Below, one piece after another: positions 40,245 to 53,320 of a DNA stretch of 64,000 bases. This stretch comes from Copromyces sp. CBS 386.78. Lineage: Eukaryota; Ascomycota; Sordariomycetes; Sordariales; Sordariaceae. Under the pieces are notes generated by a model. It searched no databases. It was not told the origin of the DNA and saw only the letters and a list, made by a program, of their open reading frames with translations. The stretch covers positions 186,001 to 250,000 of the forward strand of contig MU839079.1 in NCBI GenBank assembly GCA_030685235.1, given 5' to 3'. Made by a program: the position numbers and the translations under genes. Every line of letters begins with the position of its first letter. The stretch's first letter is position 1.

Positions 40245-43200
40245 CTTGGTGGTGTTGTTATCGGTCCGCTTTGTAAGGTAGGTAGCTGTGTTCCGGATCG
40301 TGTGACGTTGTATGATTTGTTCAGGTCAGGTCGTGCGGGGGAGGGGAAACGCGCGCCAGGGCTGGGTTAGGTGTCGTGCGTTGGGCTGTTGGCGGGGTGT
40401 TTTTTTGGTGATGTTCTAGACCGTGTGTTGTCGTGTGTTGTGGTGTTGATAGGTATCGGCTCGAGTTGAGATATTCGAGGAAAAATCGTGGATACACAGG
40501 AAAGATGATGAGAGAAGAGAACAGGCAGTCCAAAGCAAAAGAATGGAAGGGCGATCAAAACATCAAATACCTCTATGCTTTCGGGTTTTGTTTGTCAGTC
40601 GGGTGCTGACGAGTGGGATGGCTGAGATGGGCCGAGATGGTTGGCCAGAAAGCTGGAAGGATCTTCAGCTGGTGGGCAATTGTGGGCACTCAGGACCACC
40701 AAGCAACTGGGCTGTGTCGGCCGCTGGTGGCGCAGTAACAAGTTGAACCTGTGTCGCTCACAGTTCCCGGGCCGTGTGAGATTGAAGGGCACTTTGGCTG
40801 TCATCACCGCAAACAGATGCCTTGTTACAAGAGCATTAATCGCACTGTCATTAAGCTGGCATTACGAATGTGTCTTGAGAAGCCACCGTCCCTTGATGAT
40901 TTACTGACGCGTCAACGTATCAGGTTTTGTTCCGCGGATTGGTGTTTATCAATGTCGGTACCCTTTTTTAGAGAGGCAAGCAACCAAGGCCGCAATGAGG
41001 GGACACTCGTGGTGAGGTAACTTTGTTAGTGCAGTAAAGTGTCCAGAGGCAGTGGTGAACCCTTTCGGCCTTGTCTTGTTTTTACCCCGCCCCTGCACCT
41101 TTTCTTCCAGTTTGCCGGGACGAGACAGAGGTTCTCAACTTCGTATTCCCGTCTTGCACCACTCATCACCCGCGACCTCGCTTCGAGAACACTGTAGTAA
41201 CAGCCGCAACGATACCGGCCTCCCAATACGATGGCAAAGCTTGGAAGCACCTACACGTGTTCGGGGAAACATGTGCCAAGTCGTTATATACAACCCCAAT
41301 GCCTTTGCACAAGGAACACAAACAGCGAAACTGTGACGGCCGGCAAGGTGTTTTCCTTTCACCAAAGTCAACGAACGACCTGCCACCAATCCACATTCGT
41401 GATCCTTCGTAACAGAACATCGAACCGTTTTTGGCAACATGGTGGAGTACTTGTGGAAGTTGTAACCTTCGGAGGAACGGGTGTCGAACTGTGGTGGACA
41501 TGATACGTACGACGTCGAAGCGAGAGGCTGGGTAGGTAGGGCTGTTCAAGTCCTTTTTGATAATTTGATCCTAGGGCTTGGGAAATGGGATCTCGCTGTT
41601 GTTTCAGGTTTATCAACCCTCCATCCCATCAGGCACCCAAGATGCTGGGTCCCGTCAATGTGGAAGACGACGACGACGCTGTCAGCCTGCATTATCCCCG
41701 CCTGTTGTTGGTGTTGGTGTTCCATCCATCACATTCTCGTCACTGTCGTTTGTATGTGTATATTCGTATGGTATGGGGCTGAGATCTGGTGTGCTTCCCT
41801 TTCGTCAGATAGAATGGGTTAGGTTGATAAAGTTCCTTGTGCAGTATCTTGCATTTGTGACGGGGACGGGATGAGAACCACCACCCTTTTCCCGTCTCTT
41901 TCATTCGTTCGCACGTAGGTATCATACGTCAGCCCGTCTTGCCCGCCCGTCTCTGGGCAGTCATCGATCATCCGTCAAGGTCTGGGCCTTTCCAAATCCT
42001 AGCCTGACCAAGCCCACGGCCAAGGCGGCCATTGGGTCCCATTTAAGCCAAGGGCAAGTGGGCAACGGATGAGTGTTCTCAAATTCCATGGGGATAAACG
42101 GGAAGGCTGAGCTTCGCATGTTCGTCCATGTCGTGCCTCGCGTGTGTAACAAGAGAAGCTTTTTGGTGGTTGGGCCCTTGGGGCTTTGGGGCGCAGCAGC
42201 ACTATATTTAGAGCTTAGACTTAGTGCTCCGTAATGTGTACGCAGTACGTAGTATTTTTCGGCCGAGCCCCACTATCTGACGCGGCGGGAAAGAATGGAA
42301 GTGGGCCTTTTCACGGCCAGCCACCGCTGTTCAATTGTTTTCTGGATTTCAATTTTCAATATTTCCGAAATGTTCATTCATCCGTCGTCTGTCTGCCGAA
42401 CCCGTCAGTCGGCGCGTCGATGGCACCCGCACCGCAAATCTTCAACCATATCGGATTCGGGATCGCCACCCCCTGTCTATCGGCGTGTCGGCTAAGATGT
42501 GGAGGTGAAACGTGGGAATGCCTCGGCGCCGTTGCCAGCTTGCTCGGCCGAAGCTGCCCGGAATCGCGTGGCTATAAAGGTTCGCTGGGTCCCACACTTG
42601 TCATGGCCGTTCCGTGTCGGCTTTTGGTGCGTCACTTAGACGCCGATCCGATCCAGTCCGTCTCCGTCTTCGTCTCTTCCGTGCTCCGGCTGTAATTTCC
42701 GACGGCATCGCGCGAGTGTCCGAAGGGGTTGGGGTTCCTCACCCATGGCCTTCCCAAACCTGAAACACTCCGCTATCGGACGTGCCTTGCATGTCACAGG
42801 AAGACCGTCGTCCAATTCGAGTTCACGCACATATCGCATCCTGACCGTCAACAACAAAACACATCACGAGATGGTCTTTTTCATGCATGTCTGACTACTA
42901 CCGCCTTTCCGGCGTCGCCGTTTCCTTATCTCCTTTGTTCGTGTTGGGAACAAAAAAAGGACTTTCTCGTCGAGAGAGAGACTCGTCGTCGGCCAGCTCG
43001 GCGAACTACCGTACCTACCCTACGAGCCAACCTCCACAGAAGAAGCTATCGTCGTCCGAAACATGGGCAATAACCTGAGGAGCCACGTTACCGACTGCTC
43101 TGGCCCGTCAACTAAAGGCAGCACGTACAGCGAAGCACCCACCGGCCACCGCGGCCACCGCCACTACGTATGTAGACTCCTCAAATTTGGATCCGCGCGC

Positions 43201-43457
43201 CGGCCGCTCAGGTACCGAGAAATAGTTCAGCCAGGCGGAGCTGAAAGAATCAGAAGTCAAAAAAAAAAAAAAAAAAAAAAAATGTTGAGATGCCAACCTA
43301 CCTACCCACGTCGCAGACCCATGTGGCCATGTCCACTCAAAGTAAACACGTTTTCTCTCCCTCTCCCTCTCTTTGCCCAAAATAGGAAAACGCATGGAAG
43401 AAAAACCTTGACGTGCCGAGTGACCACGTCTTCCACCCTTCCTTTCCTTCGAACCCA
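40245..43457. other. Large gene-poor intergenic region
   Basis: 3.2 kb with normal GC and only short, mutually overlapping open frames on both strands, none with recognisable protein character. Ends with an A22 run (about 43260-43282). It probably contains the SUR7-like gene's promoter/leader. Confidence 0.6.
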
Positions 43458-43478
43458 TCCGCATCTCTATCGGATTCC

Positions 43479-43944
43479 CTGCACACGTAGACTAAAATTC
43501 CTGCGCACGTAGACTAAACCCACCCGCAGTATGAGCAGCGAGCCCCAGCTCCCATGGCACCGCCTCCAGTGCCTTACTCTTACTCACAGGGATTTAATAT
43601 AGGGGCTCCCCAGCACCCTCCCCAGCACTCTAGGCGTGGCCAGCACTTACACGGCGGGCAGCAAATCCAGCAAATACAGCAAATGCAGCAAGTACAGCAA
43701 GTGCAGCAAGTGCAGCCTCAACAGGGACAGCGGGCAGTTGCAGTAGCAGGAACCGTATCAACCCTCTCAGCAGTAGATAATTGACTGGATTGATGACTCT
43801 GAATAGCTTCACGTGAAAGAGCGACGTAGATTTGGTGATGTGCACGGTGTGCTGGCGCGGCTGGACGGCTGGGCAGCTTACCTCTACTCAGCGATAAAAG
43901 TGGGTTTAGTCTACGTGCGCAGGAATTTTAGTCTACGTGTGCAG
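43479..43944. mobile_element. 466-bp DNA-transposon fragment with perfect 45-bp terminal inverted repeats
   Basis: 43479-43523 and 43900-43944 are exact reverse complements over 45 bp. Each arm itself contains two copies of CACGTAGACTAAA spaced by seven to eight bases, as expected for transposase-binding sites. A 14-bp direct repeat TCCGCATCTCTATC flanks the element at 43458-43471 and 43949-43962, separated from the arms by 7 and 4 bp. The interior holds a 76-codon Gln-rich frame from 43554. No RIP is evident. The superfamily is not clear, because no simple target duplication abuts the arms. Confidence 0.9.
43554..43784 (+). pseudogene. Gln-rich short ORF inside the TIR element
   Basis: 76 residues, MAPPPVPYSYSQGF..., then a run of QQI/QQV triplets (about residues 36-58). 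It may be the tail of a lost transposase: in another frame, just downstream, a short QPSQQ-stop-IIDWIDDSE-stop reading looks like a C-terminus. No catalytic motif is visible, so a working product is doubtful. Confidence 0.35.
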
Positions 43945-43962
43945 CCTTTCCGCATCTCTATC

Positions 43963-46900
43963 CCCCATGCAACCATCACGAACCGTCTGGAGAAGCTAGA
44001 ATGTGGACAGCCCTGGTCGCTTTCACCGCCAAGGTTAGTGCAGGTCATGCACTCGGTCATGTGGACTGCCAGGAACTTTACTTTGTCTCAAACTCTCAAC
44101 CCAGGAACCTAGAATTCCAGCCGCAAGCGTTCGGTGATACAAGCGAGAATCCCATTCCCCTGTTCTTGATCCTGTTCCTGTTCCTGTTCTTTTGAAATCT
44201 GGTTCCACTTTGAATTTATGTTTCCGTGGAACTCCACCGGTTGGGTTCAGTTGTTGGAGTTCACAACTTCTTCTTCTTCGTCGACGTTTTCTGTCTTGGT
44301 CACTAGGCTCAGTGGGCTGTGACGACGATGACAGTTGCATGGTGCAGTGGTGGAAGCTGAAGGGAAAAAAAAATGGGCTGGAACGTCGTCGGGTTTGAAT
44401 CAGATGCCGCAAATCGTAATGGAAAATGTAGGTATGGTCGCATCGCAGAGCTCCATTCAGCAGCCGTAGCGGCGGCGCGGCATCGGCAACGTTCCGCTAT
44501 CACATTCACATTCAACCACGCATGGAGGGGATACCCTCCAAAGCAAACCGGGGCGGCCTCACCTCCGATCTCAGGAATGGGATGGCAGCCAGCGGGCGGG
44601 AGGCTCTAGTTCTACTGTATTGTTCTTTTGTCTTGAAGGTTGGAGAAGCGACTACAGATCATCTTCCCTTTCCCTGGACATATGCATATGCGATATATAT
44701 GCTGGATGCCGATTCCCCCATTCTTTTTCCCCTCTTCCGCAAACAATTGATATCTCGTGAGCATGTTGCAACTCAACCGCTGGATGTAGTCATTCCAGAC
44801 TTTTTATCTTGATAAAAAGAAAACTTGAACTACCTTCCCCTGGCATATTCCGCCTGGGCAAGTTCTTAGGTTCTTGGAGTCTCCATAGCATCAAGCATTT
44901 CCCAGTCCACTATCAACCTTGGCAAATTAGTATTGCGACCATCTCTTTCGCTTTTTTTTTAAATCCATACATATCACACGCATGAACCAAGAAAGTCGCA
45001 TTCGCGACGACGACGGGACCTGACGAACCCAACCATTTACCAGGGGCCCCGCCGTTAGGCACCCGTGATCATATGTACTTGCCGGCGAGCGTGCCCCGGT
45101 CCCCCCGGCGGCCCGGGCCCTACTAGACTACCTACTGTATCAACATGGGAAAGAATTTTGATTATCATGTGTCTGAGACTTTGACTCCCTGTCTCCGCGG
45201 ACTCCCAGGACCCACCCTGACTCAAAACTTCCATCTTCCATCTCGGTCGACTAGCTTCCGGTGACCGGTGACCAGTGATCCCGGGCATGCATCACGGTGC
45301 CTGACTGTCTGGTGGTTAGTCCTTTTTGCAGTACGTCGGGTCTGTTGGTGATTTGTTACCAGATGGATGGGCGCTTAATGAAAGTTTGAAAGAGAAACAA
45401 GCCGAGCGTAAGATACGGGTGAAAGATAACGCTAGCAGGTAAGAAAGTAATCTGAAACGGGAAAGAAACAAAACAATAACCAGGAGTAAAAGAAGGAAAT
45501 AAAGAAACGGATTGGGCGGTTCACGTCACAGTTAACATCCCATTTTGGCCGCGGCTCCAGTCTATCTATCTCTCTGTTATCAAGAAGAACGAGACATCGT
45601 TATCGAGGGAAGAGAAACCCCAAACGACGACTCCTCGTTTCAGCGGTAACCGTGCACAACTTGCACAGACGAAGAGCCTCAAGGGAAAGTCCTTTGTCCT
45701 CTTTTCGGCTTCGTATCACCATTGCATGAGATTTGGAAAATTCCCGTCGTGTCTGCCAAGATTGTGTCCTGGAACTACCTTACTGTGCAGAAAGACTTAC
45801 TTTCACAACATTCACAATTCATTTACGACGAAACAGTGAACATTTTCACAAGTGCCATTGACATTCTGACATTGCAACTAAGAGAATTGCCCCACCTCCC
45901 TCTCCACCATTGGGCTCCTTAGCTCCTCACCAAACGGGCAAGGCCGGGCGTGATCACCAAAGCAGCAAAGCACGTGCTCTTTGTGCCTTCCCGTCTTCAG
46001 CCTCTCATGTCAGCCCACGAGCTTTATCACGTCGTGGATCCCTATCCCAAAACTCAAATGCATTGTAGAAACTTGAGGCTTGTTTCGTTTTCGGCATTGA
46101 AACATTTGTGGATCGGCTAGTATCATTTCTCGAGAAAGGTCTGGCCAGGCCATCCATGATCCGACGGGCTTTTTGTGCAGTCATCATTGTTCCCCGTCAC
46201 AACGGGCAGTCGCTATCGCTACATACAACACCCGACGCCTTGCGCTTCCCCTTCTCCATACCTACCACCCGCCCGCTGGTGAGTGGTGACTGCAACTCTG
46301 CTGCGGGCGTACCTGAATGACAGAGGGGACAACGTGACAACCCTTTCACATTCACCCTTTCCACTTTTGGATATAACTGTACACTACCTTCTCTGGGAAG
46401 GTTATGCCATAGCAAGCCGAATTGCCCAATTGCTTCCTTTTTTTTGGAAAAAGAGAAAAGAGAGAAAAGAGAGAGAGAGAGAGAGAGCAGAATCCCATCC
46501 CACTTTCTCCCCATCAACCCATCACTTATATCCGGTCCCGAAAGAGACACCTTATACCCTTACCTACACTACAGGCCTCGAGGTCACCCGGTCCCCGATA
46601 CGCACATACGCCCGCATTACAATACATTACACGTCTAGCGCCGGCCAGCATCTAACCGCTGATCCTCCTTCTCCGCCGACTTGCTGACCCGCCGACCCGC
46701 TATCGTCATACAGTCTTTTTCAAAGAGTCTTTCCACTCCTTCCACCCTTTCCACATCTGCTCTCTGCACTTCCTCCCATTCCACGTTGCCGGGAATCTGG
46801 ACGCCGACAGACAAGAAAAAACTTGAAAAAAAGAAGGGCATCCAATCAGCCTCCGAGTCAGTCGTGCAGGTTTCTGACCCAACCAATTATCCGTTCGGGT

Positions 46901-48141
46901 CAAGCCTTTAATCGACCATCATCTCATCGTCGTCGTTGTCGTCGTCGTCGCCGTCGTCACCTACTCTACCTAGTCTAGGAATTGGAACACACAAGTCGGA
47001 ACACGTTGCGCGCCACCATCGTCGCTGGTCTCCCTCCCTTCCACCTCCACCGTTATCCAAGAAGTCCAGGTTCGCCCCCAGACCCAACGAATCCAGGACC
47101 CCAGGCACACCGTCGACTATAATTCGCCATTCGCCTGCATCCGCTGCCTAGTCGAGCCAGGCTGTGCCAACTCGATCCCACTTCGGTCGATTCAGCACTC
47201 GAACCCCCGACCACAACACACGAACCACACGACCGAACGCACCCACGAACGCTGTCGCGCTGCACACTTCCCCATCCTAACAAGACTCGGCCTCGATTCC
47301 GACTTCCGCATCGCCAAGTTCTTTCCCAACAAGAACCACAACAATCAAAAGCGATAGCGACGACTCCTCTCAAGGCCATCTGCCAATCCAATCTCCAGCC
47401 TTGGCAGATTCTTAGACTAGGTAGGCACTGTTGCTCGGCCTTGTCTCCTTGTCCGTCGTACGTTTCCTTAGGACTGACAAAAAGTCCCCTTTCCCTTCCT
47501 TCCCTTTCATCCCACCCCCGCATTCATTGTTTCCCCTCTTCTCCCCTATCATCACTTCATCATTCATTTTCTTCCTCCATCGCCGCGCCTTCGTTTACCT
47601 CAACCTACATTTACGACGCCCACCTACGCAATACTCTCGCTTCGCTTGTATGACATCAACGCCTTCCTGGTAATATGCAATGCTGACCTTCTAACCCTAT
47701 CATCGTTCCCAGACCTTCCGACTCTTCCGCTCTCTCCTCCGTGTCCTATCATTGCGGACGACTCCCCCGATATATCCTAACGCCGAGACCGTTCGCAAGT
47801 TGGGGCGACTCGCTTTGGCTCAACAGCCAAAATCACGTCTCGACGATTACCGCACCCGTTCCGAGTCCCGCTAGTCTCAACAAAAACGGAGAAATCATCA
47901 GGACGTTGTTCTTCCACCGCCGCCCATCTGCTTTCTTGTCTCGATAGACTCTATCACCCTCCCTAGTACTCTGGGGCGCCCACGAAAACAACTCCATCGA
48001 TTCTAGACGGGTGCAGCGGTAGGCTGTGTGGGCATTCAAAGGCGACTCTGCCGGAACCACAAACCTGACACGCGCACACCGTCCAGCCCCTATACTTTCT
48101 CCTTTCCAGAGCTAACACCAACGTTCTGACACTGAGAAACC
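43963..48141. other. Gene-free 4.2-kb region upstream of pzl-1
   Basis: No credible coding frame. Contains a GA-rich microsatellite (about 46454-46488), a GTC repeat (about 46930-46955) and long CT-rich stretches from about 46680 to 47940. The last kilobase probably is the 5' leader of pzl-1, perhaps with introns and upstream short frames. A pol III A-box/B-box-like pair near 44341-44403 was judged not to be a tRNA. Confidence 0.55.
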
Positions 48142-49845
48142 ATGGGCAACACATCCTCCAAAGACGCGGGGGCATCTTCCAAGAACAGAGGCGATGACGA
48201 CCTCAAGTCCTACCCGTCTTTTAGCAAATCCGACACCAAGGACTCCTCGCGCTCTTTTCGCGGACTCCGCTCAAAAATTCCCGGCGGAAGCAAGACTGAC
48301 AGCCCCCGGAACTCAACCATTCTCTCCAGCGAGGAACTCGCCGAGAAAACGAACGCTTTGAATGGAAAGAATGCAAGGCCTTCGGTAAACACGCGGCCAA
48401 GCCGCCGAGACATGTCGCCTTCGCCTGTCTCTCCCTCGCCATCGTCTCCCTCTTCACCTTCGCTCGATACCGCAACGCTAGCGTCTCCGACTGGTGAACC
48501 CCAACCTCCCCCGTCACCGGTTCACGGTGCTACCACGGGCCGCCACGATGTCCGCGCGGCTCAAGAAAGTGGAGAAGTCGACCACATTTCCGACCAACCG
48601 CCCTCTGGTGGTGGCGGAGCCAACCCCAACCAACAGCCCGGCCAGTCCATCCTCGTGAAGCGCGAGAACACCATCAACCCAGTCTACGACACCCCGAACC
48701 AGGACCCTCAGAATGAGCAGTCGGTTTCGGGTGTCGCCATGAGCGAAATCAAGGATATTGATCTCGATGATTTCATCAAGCGACTGCTGGATGCCGCCTA
48801 TGCTGGAAAGGTCACCAAGAGCGTCTGCCTCAAGAATGCCGAGATTGTGGCCATTTGCCACCGCGCTCGGGAGTTGTTCCTTTCTCAGCCGGCCCTCCTG
48901 GAACTGGATGCGCCCGTCAAGATTGTCGGCGATGTCCATGGCCAGTACACTGATTTGATTCGCATGTTCGAGATGTGCGGTTTCCCTCCGCACTCCAACT
49001 ACCTGTTCCTTGGCGACTACGTCGATCGTGGAAAGCAGTCCCTCGAGACCATCCTGCTTCTGATGTGCTACAAGCTCAAGTATCCTGAGAACTTCTTTTT
49101 GCTCCGCGGCAACCACGAATGCGCCAACGTTACCAGGGTCTACGGTTTCTACGATGAGTGCAAGCGCAGATGCAATGTCAAGATCTGGAAGACTTTCGTT
49201 GATACCTTCAACTGTCTCCCTATCGCTGCTATTGTTGCCGGTAAGATCTTTTGCGTTCACGGCGGTCTTTCGCCTGCTCTTGGCCACATGGACGATATCC
49301 GCAACATTGCTCGTCCCACCGATGTTCCTGACTACGGACTGCTCAACGATCTTCTCTGGTCTGATCCAGCCGACATGGATCAAGACTGGGAAGCGAACGA
49401 ACGAGGTGTCAGTTACTGTTTCGGAAAGAAGGTTATCTCGGACTTCCTCGCCACTCACGATTTCGATCTGGTTTGCCGTGCGCACATGGTTGTTGAGGAT
49501 GGTTATGAGTTCTACACCGATCGCGTTCTTGTCACTATTTTCAGTGCTCCTAACGTAAGTTGTGTCCCTTTTAAGGTTCGATGTAACATGTCACTAACTT
49601 GGTAATAGTACTGCGGCGAGTTTGATAACTGGGGAGCTGTCATGGCTGTGTCTACTGAGCTTCTGTGCAGCTTCGAACTGCTTAAGCCACTTGACTCTGC
49701 TGCCCTCAAGACGCATATCAAGAAGGGTAGACACCGTCGCAACAACATGCTCAACAGTCCTGTAAGTTTATCCAACAACTGGGTCTCGTGATTGCTTTTA
49801 CTGATAGTTTTGCAGCCCGCCCACTTCAACCCCCAGAGTGTCTGA
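48142..49845 (+). CDS. pzl-1: PP1-like Ser/Thr phosphatase PZL-1 (PPZ family)
   Basis: Exons 48142-49554, 49609-49761, 49816-49845; 531 residues; introns 54 bp each with GTAAGT donors. PPZ phosphatases regulate cation (K+/Na+) balance and cell-wall integrity in fungi. MGNTSSK is an N-myristoylation signal, as in yeast Ppz1. Residues ~10-200 are a Ser/Pro-rich regulatory tail specific to the PPZ group. The catalytic domain (~205-520) has all metal and catalytic motifs: GDVHG (D264, H266), GDYVDRG (D292, D295), RGNHE (N324, H325), then FCVHGGLSP and SAPNYCGEF, the last assembled across intron 1. The final exon codes only nine residues. Without splicing of intron 1 the frame stops early, before the YCGEF part. 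Confidence 0.95.
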
Positions 49846-51696
49846 TTGATACTCGCACTGCTTCCGTACGCTAGCCAAAGCCATGTGCCGCTCAGCTGTA
49901 CAGAAGATTTTCCTTTCCCTCACCGGTCGACGGTTTCTCACAAGATTGCATACCGGTCGGACGGAATTCCGATCCAGGTTCATCTGCTGTCGAGCAAATA
50001 AGCATTTGCCAAGTCTTGGGTGACGGTTCCACAAAGCGCAAATACGCATAACAAGTCGATGAATCGCCGCGACCACTCAGAAAAGAGACGTACGAACGGG
50101 GAGCACTATGCAATACATAGTCGTGTCGAGCACCGTAACACAGCACGGTTCTTTTGCTTGCGGGGTACATGGGAGAAGCCGGACCAGCCAGCCACTTGGG
50201 TTGTGAGACGACGTGGACTCGGACCGGATCGGAGTTTTCACTGAACTTATGCATTACGAAGTACGCGATATATCTCTGCCCATATTTTGTCCGCGAAAGC
50301 GAATATCTCCGCTCCGTTATAACTTGCGCTTTGTTTGAGAAAGCCATGGCGAAAAAACAACCGACGCCGAGTCAGGCTGTTGCAGTCTTTCTCAGAGTCT
50401 CGCCAAACTTTGGCACTGTCAATGGCAAGAGGGGGAATGTCGCAATGGGGTCAACCGTGTTGCTTTTGCGCTGTGCTGATATGATGGTCACGGCTCTGGG
50501 TGACAGCCATACGAAATCTACCCACAAGCTTTCCTTCATGGGCAAGGGCAAGGTCAGGTTGAGGGTGTTAGAAAGCTCAGGCTTGCTGTGCCGGTTTTGT
50601 ACGATGGGACATTTTCGTTTCTGGCTTGAATGCTTGATTTGCGTTTCGTTTCTCTCATGTCGTTGTTGTTGTTGTTGTTGTCGAGGCAGGAGTTTGTTGT
50701 TCTTGTCGTATTTCTCCTGTTTTTCGCATATATGCTTTTGTTTTTGTTCCTTTGATGATGGGTGGTTGGGTCGTTGTTGGGCTGAGCAGCCATGAGTCTG
50801 TCACAGGGCCCATGGAAGACGGATGGGATGAAAGGATGACGGTCAGGTTCCAAGGTGGGAGTCACTTGCGGAGACATCATGAATGGAGACTGGGTCGACA
50901 CATTCTATGGTCGATGGAGGCGATGGACCTAGATGCACGAAGGAGATGCCTGACTTGCGTACTGTCGAGTCGTGGATATGGATAGCGACGTGCCGCAACA
51001 TGATGGGATCGGAGTAGCGAGGAGGATGGGATCAAATATAAAAAAGACATTCCACTCTGCAAGACGCAGCACTCTCTGGACTGATCACTGTTGTAAACGC
51101 CGATTCGTGACAGATGAGAATACTTACTTACCCAGTGCCGTGACACTGGACGGACATATTGATAGGTGCATTTACCGGACACCCCCAATCATCACTTTCC
51201 ACCATGACTATCACACGATCTTACACCCGCCGGGTCTACTCGTCCAACTCCTCCACCTCAACCACCAACTACATAACCTCTCCTACGTATTCACTAGGCG
51301 TCATCGACACCTCCACTCCATTTACCCGACAGAATATCTCGGCAGGAGGAGAAGGAGCGGCCATTTCGTGACCGCCCGCCCCATACGGTGTCGTCCTCCG
51401 CGGCGGGACTAAGCGAGATACCGCACGCAGATGGGGGTCTTCAGAATACGCCAAAGTCTGGAGGTAAGTAAATAGAAACAAACAAACAATACCTTTCTCC
51501 GCCTGGGGATTGTATTTGTCGGGCGGGTAGGGTAGGGTGTACGGTGGGTCGGTGTATAAAAACTTGACCCTCCCAAATAAAGGGAAAAAAAAAAAAAAAA
51601 AGAAAAAAAAAAAAAAAAAAAAAAAAAGGAAATATGTAGACTTCATGAGTGAACGAAGCAGAAAAAAACTCAAAAAAAAAAAAAAAAAAGAAGAAG
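49846..51696. other. Intergenic, no gene seen
   Basis: 3' flank of pzl-1 and 3' flank of tRNA-Arg. Open frames are short and lack recognisable protein features. A GTT repeat lies near 50660-50683. Long A runs occur at 51585-51628 and 51672-51689; the second, T-rich on the minus strand, would terminate the tRNA transcript. Confidence 0.6.
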
Positions 51697-51768
51697 CGAT
51701 CCACCCAGGGGTCGAACCTGGAACCTCCTGATTCGTAGTCAGACGCTCTGCCATTGAGCCAGCGGACC
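51697..51768 (-). tRNA. tRNA-Arg (anticodon ACG)
   Basis: Intronless 72-nt cloverleaf on the minus strand: acceptor GGTCCGC/GTGGATC with discriminator G; D arm GCTC AATGGCA GAGC; anticodon stem TCTGA/TCAGG with loop CTACGAA (anticodon ACG, reads CGU after A34-to-I editing); T arm CCAGG TTCGACC CCTGG. A long T run (51689-51672 on the minus strand) follows within 10 bases as terminator. Confidence 0.95.
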
Positions 51769-52919
51769 TTGTAGAATTATTACTAGCTTGTCTTAAAATT
51801 TACCTTCTATATAGATCAGCCCAGTTCAACTAGTCAATCACTACTTCTTCGGTGCAGGTGTCCATCCATAGCTAGCTCTATTATTATCACTTCTTGACGT
51901 AGCTAGAAGTAGGTAACCTATATTCTTATTACCCCATCTATCTATTTATTTGTATGTATGTACCTACTACCACAAACAACCTTTAGAATACTTAAAACAA
52001 ATCAAAACAAAGTGACTATTCTAGAGACATATTGTTTTCCGAATACCCGACACTCCAAAATAAGCGTCAAGACTGGCTGACTGACATTTGCTAAGCTATA
52101 GGTACCTGTAACTAATTACCTCCCACAAGCCAAGCCAAGCCAAGCCAATACTGACTGACTGACTGACTGGGTGGCCGTTATCAGCTGAAGCTTGCATGCA
52201 TGCATGTCTGCCGCGAAGGTTAGACTAGTTTCCATCTTTTTTTTTTTCTGTTGACTTCAATTGGCAAGCGAGGGAGAGCAGGAGAGCGTGGTTGCCATGG
52301 TCATGAATTGCTTACCTCACTCTATAATATACTATTCTTCTCCTCGCTATGTACCAGGCAGGGACTTGAAGGGCTGGCTGGGGCAATTGGGTGATGAACA
52401 TCGGGAGGGGAGGTAAATGTAGTCAAGGAAGGGTGTGACAAGCTGTAGGTAATACGTTGTGATGTGATGGTAGGTATCTTGTATGTATGCAGGGAGGCTT
52501 TCAATGTCAACGCTGGTCGCTGGTCGTTATGGTATACCAGTTCAGAGCTCAGAGAAGGCGACGAGTAAGGGTAGGTAGGTGACAGATTTGCTTGGGACTC
52601 ATCATTGTATTCTAGACTACTATCTTCTGCCACAGTGTCTATTCTACTAGCTAGAATAAAGTCTTACTGCTCAACATCGATTTATCATTCATTGATGTAC
52701 TGACGCTGATTGACTGATCATCAGCTACCTTACCTGATAACATCTTCATCGAGATCCTTAGTTCGTGGATAAGCAGTGACAACTGATGCGATGGCTGTCA
52801 ACCTCGAAAGAAGAAAAACAACAGCTTCTGCCTGGTATTGGTATATCTCTAACAACAACTCCCGCGCTGCCACAAAATAGAAGAAGACAAGAAAACAAGG
52901 AGGCTAAAACCTCACAGCT
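51769..52919. other. Intergenic with short tandem repeats
   Basis: Holds CCAAG repeats (about 52126-52148), ACTG repeats (about 52150-52170) and a GCATGCATGCATG palindrome (about 52193-52206). No coding frame is credible. Confidence 0.65.
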
Positions 52920-52927
52920 TTAAAAAA

Positions 52928-53320
52928 GAGAAACTCTATTTGCACCGTAGCCAAACTCTATTTGCACTGTAGTCCAAAACTTTAATAAGGTATAACTTGG
53001 CCAAATAATAAGCTCTAAGAATAAAAATTGTATTTTCAGATTCCCTTAGTTTTTCTCTATTATAGTTCACTTACTAACTTACTTACCGCCTCTCCTACCA
53101 AATGTTTTAAGAGATATAAGGAATTCCAAAGTATATTTTTAGGTTTATAAAACCCTTAGTATATTTAAGGCCTGGGGTAATATCTAGGAGCAAACTTGAG
53201 ATTTATTAGATAGGGTAGAAAATTATGAAAATTCTAAGCCTACTTTGAGGCTATAGGCCCTTATTTTCGTAGAGTAACTTTGAATTTTCGTTTTGGACTA
53301 CGGTGCAAATAGAGTTTCTC
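52928..53320. mobile_element. hAT-like MITE (393 bp) with 8-bp target duplication
   Basis: Terminal inverted repeats of 23 bp, beginning GAGAAACTCTATTTGCACCG, are exact at both ends. The element is bracketed by TTAAAAAA at 52920-52927 and 53321-53328, a perfect 8-bp duplication as made by hAT transposases. The left end carries a second, slightly diverged copy of the inner repeat (ACTCTATTTGCACTGTAG at about 52955-52972), so the left terminus is duplicated. The interior is AT-rich without a coding frame. It looks young: arms and duplication are identical, and no RIP is seen. Confidence 0.9.

Noticed and set aside
44330..44410. A possible tRNA or pol III gene (TGGTGCAGTGGTGG and GGGTTTGAATC about 55 bp apart)
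   Set aside because: The T-stem and acceptor do not pair and a long A run lies between the boxes; no cloverleaf can be drawn.
48514..49485. A 323-codon minus-strand frame opposite pzl-1
   Set aside because: Codon-bias shadow of the highly conserved phosphatase domain; no family resemblance.
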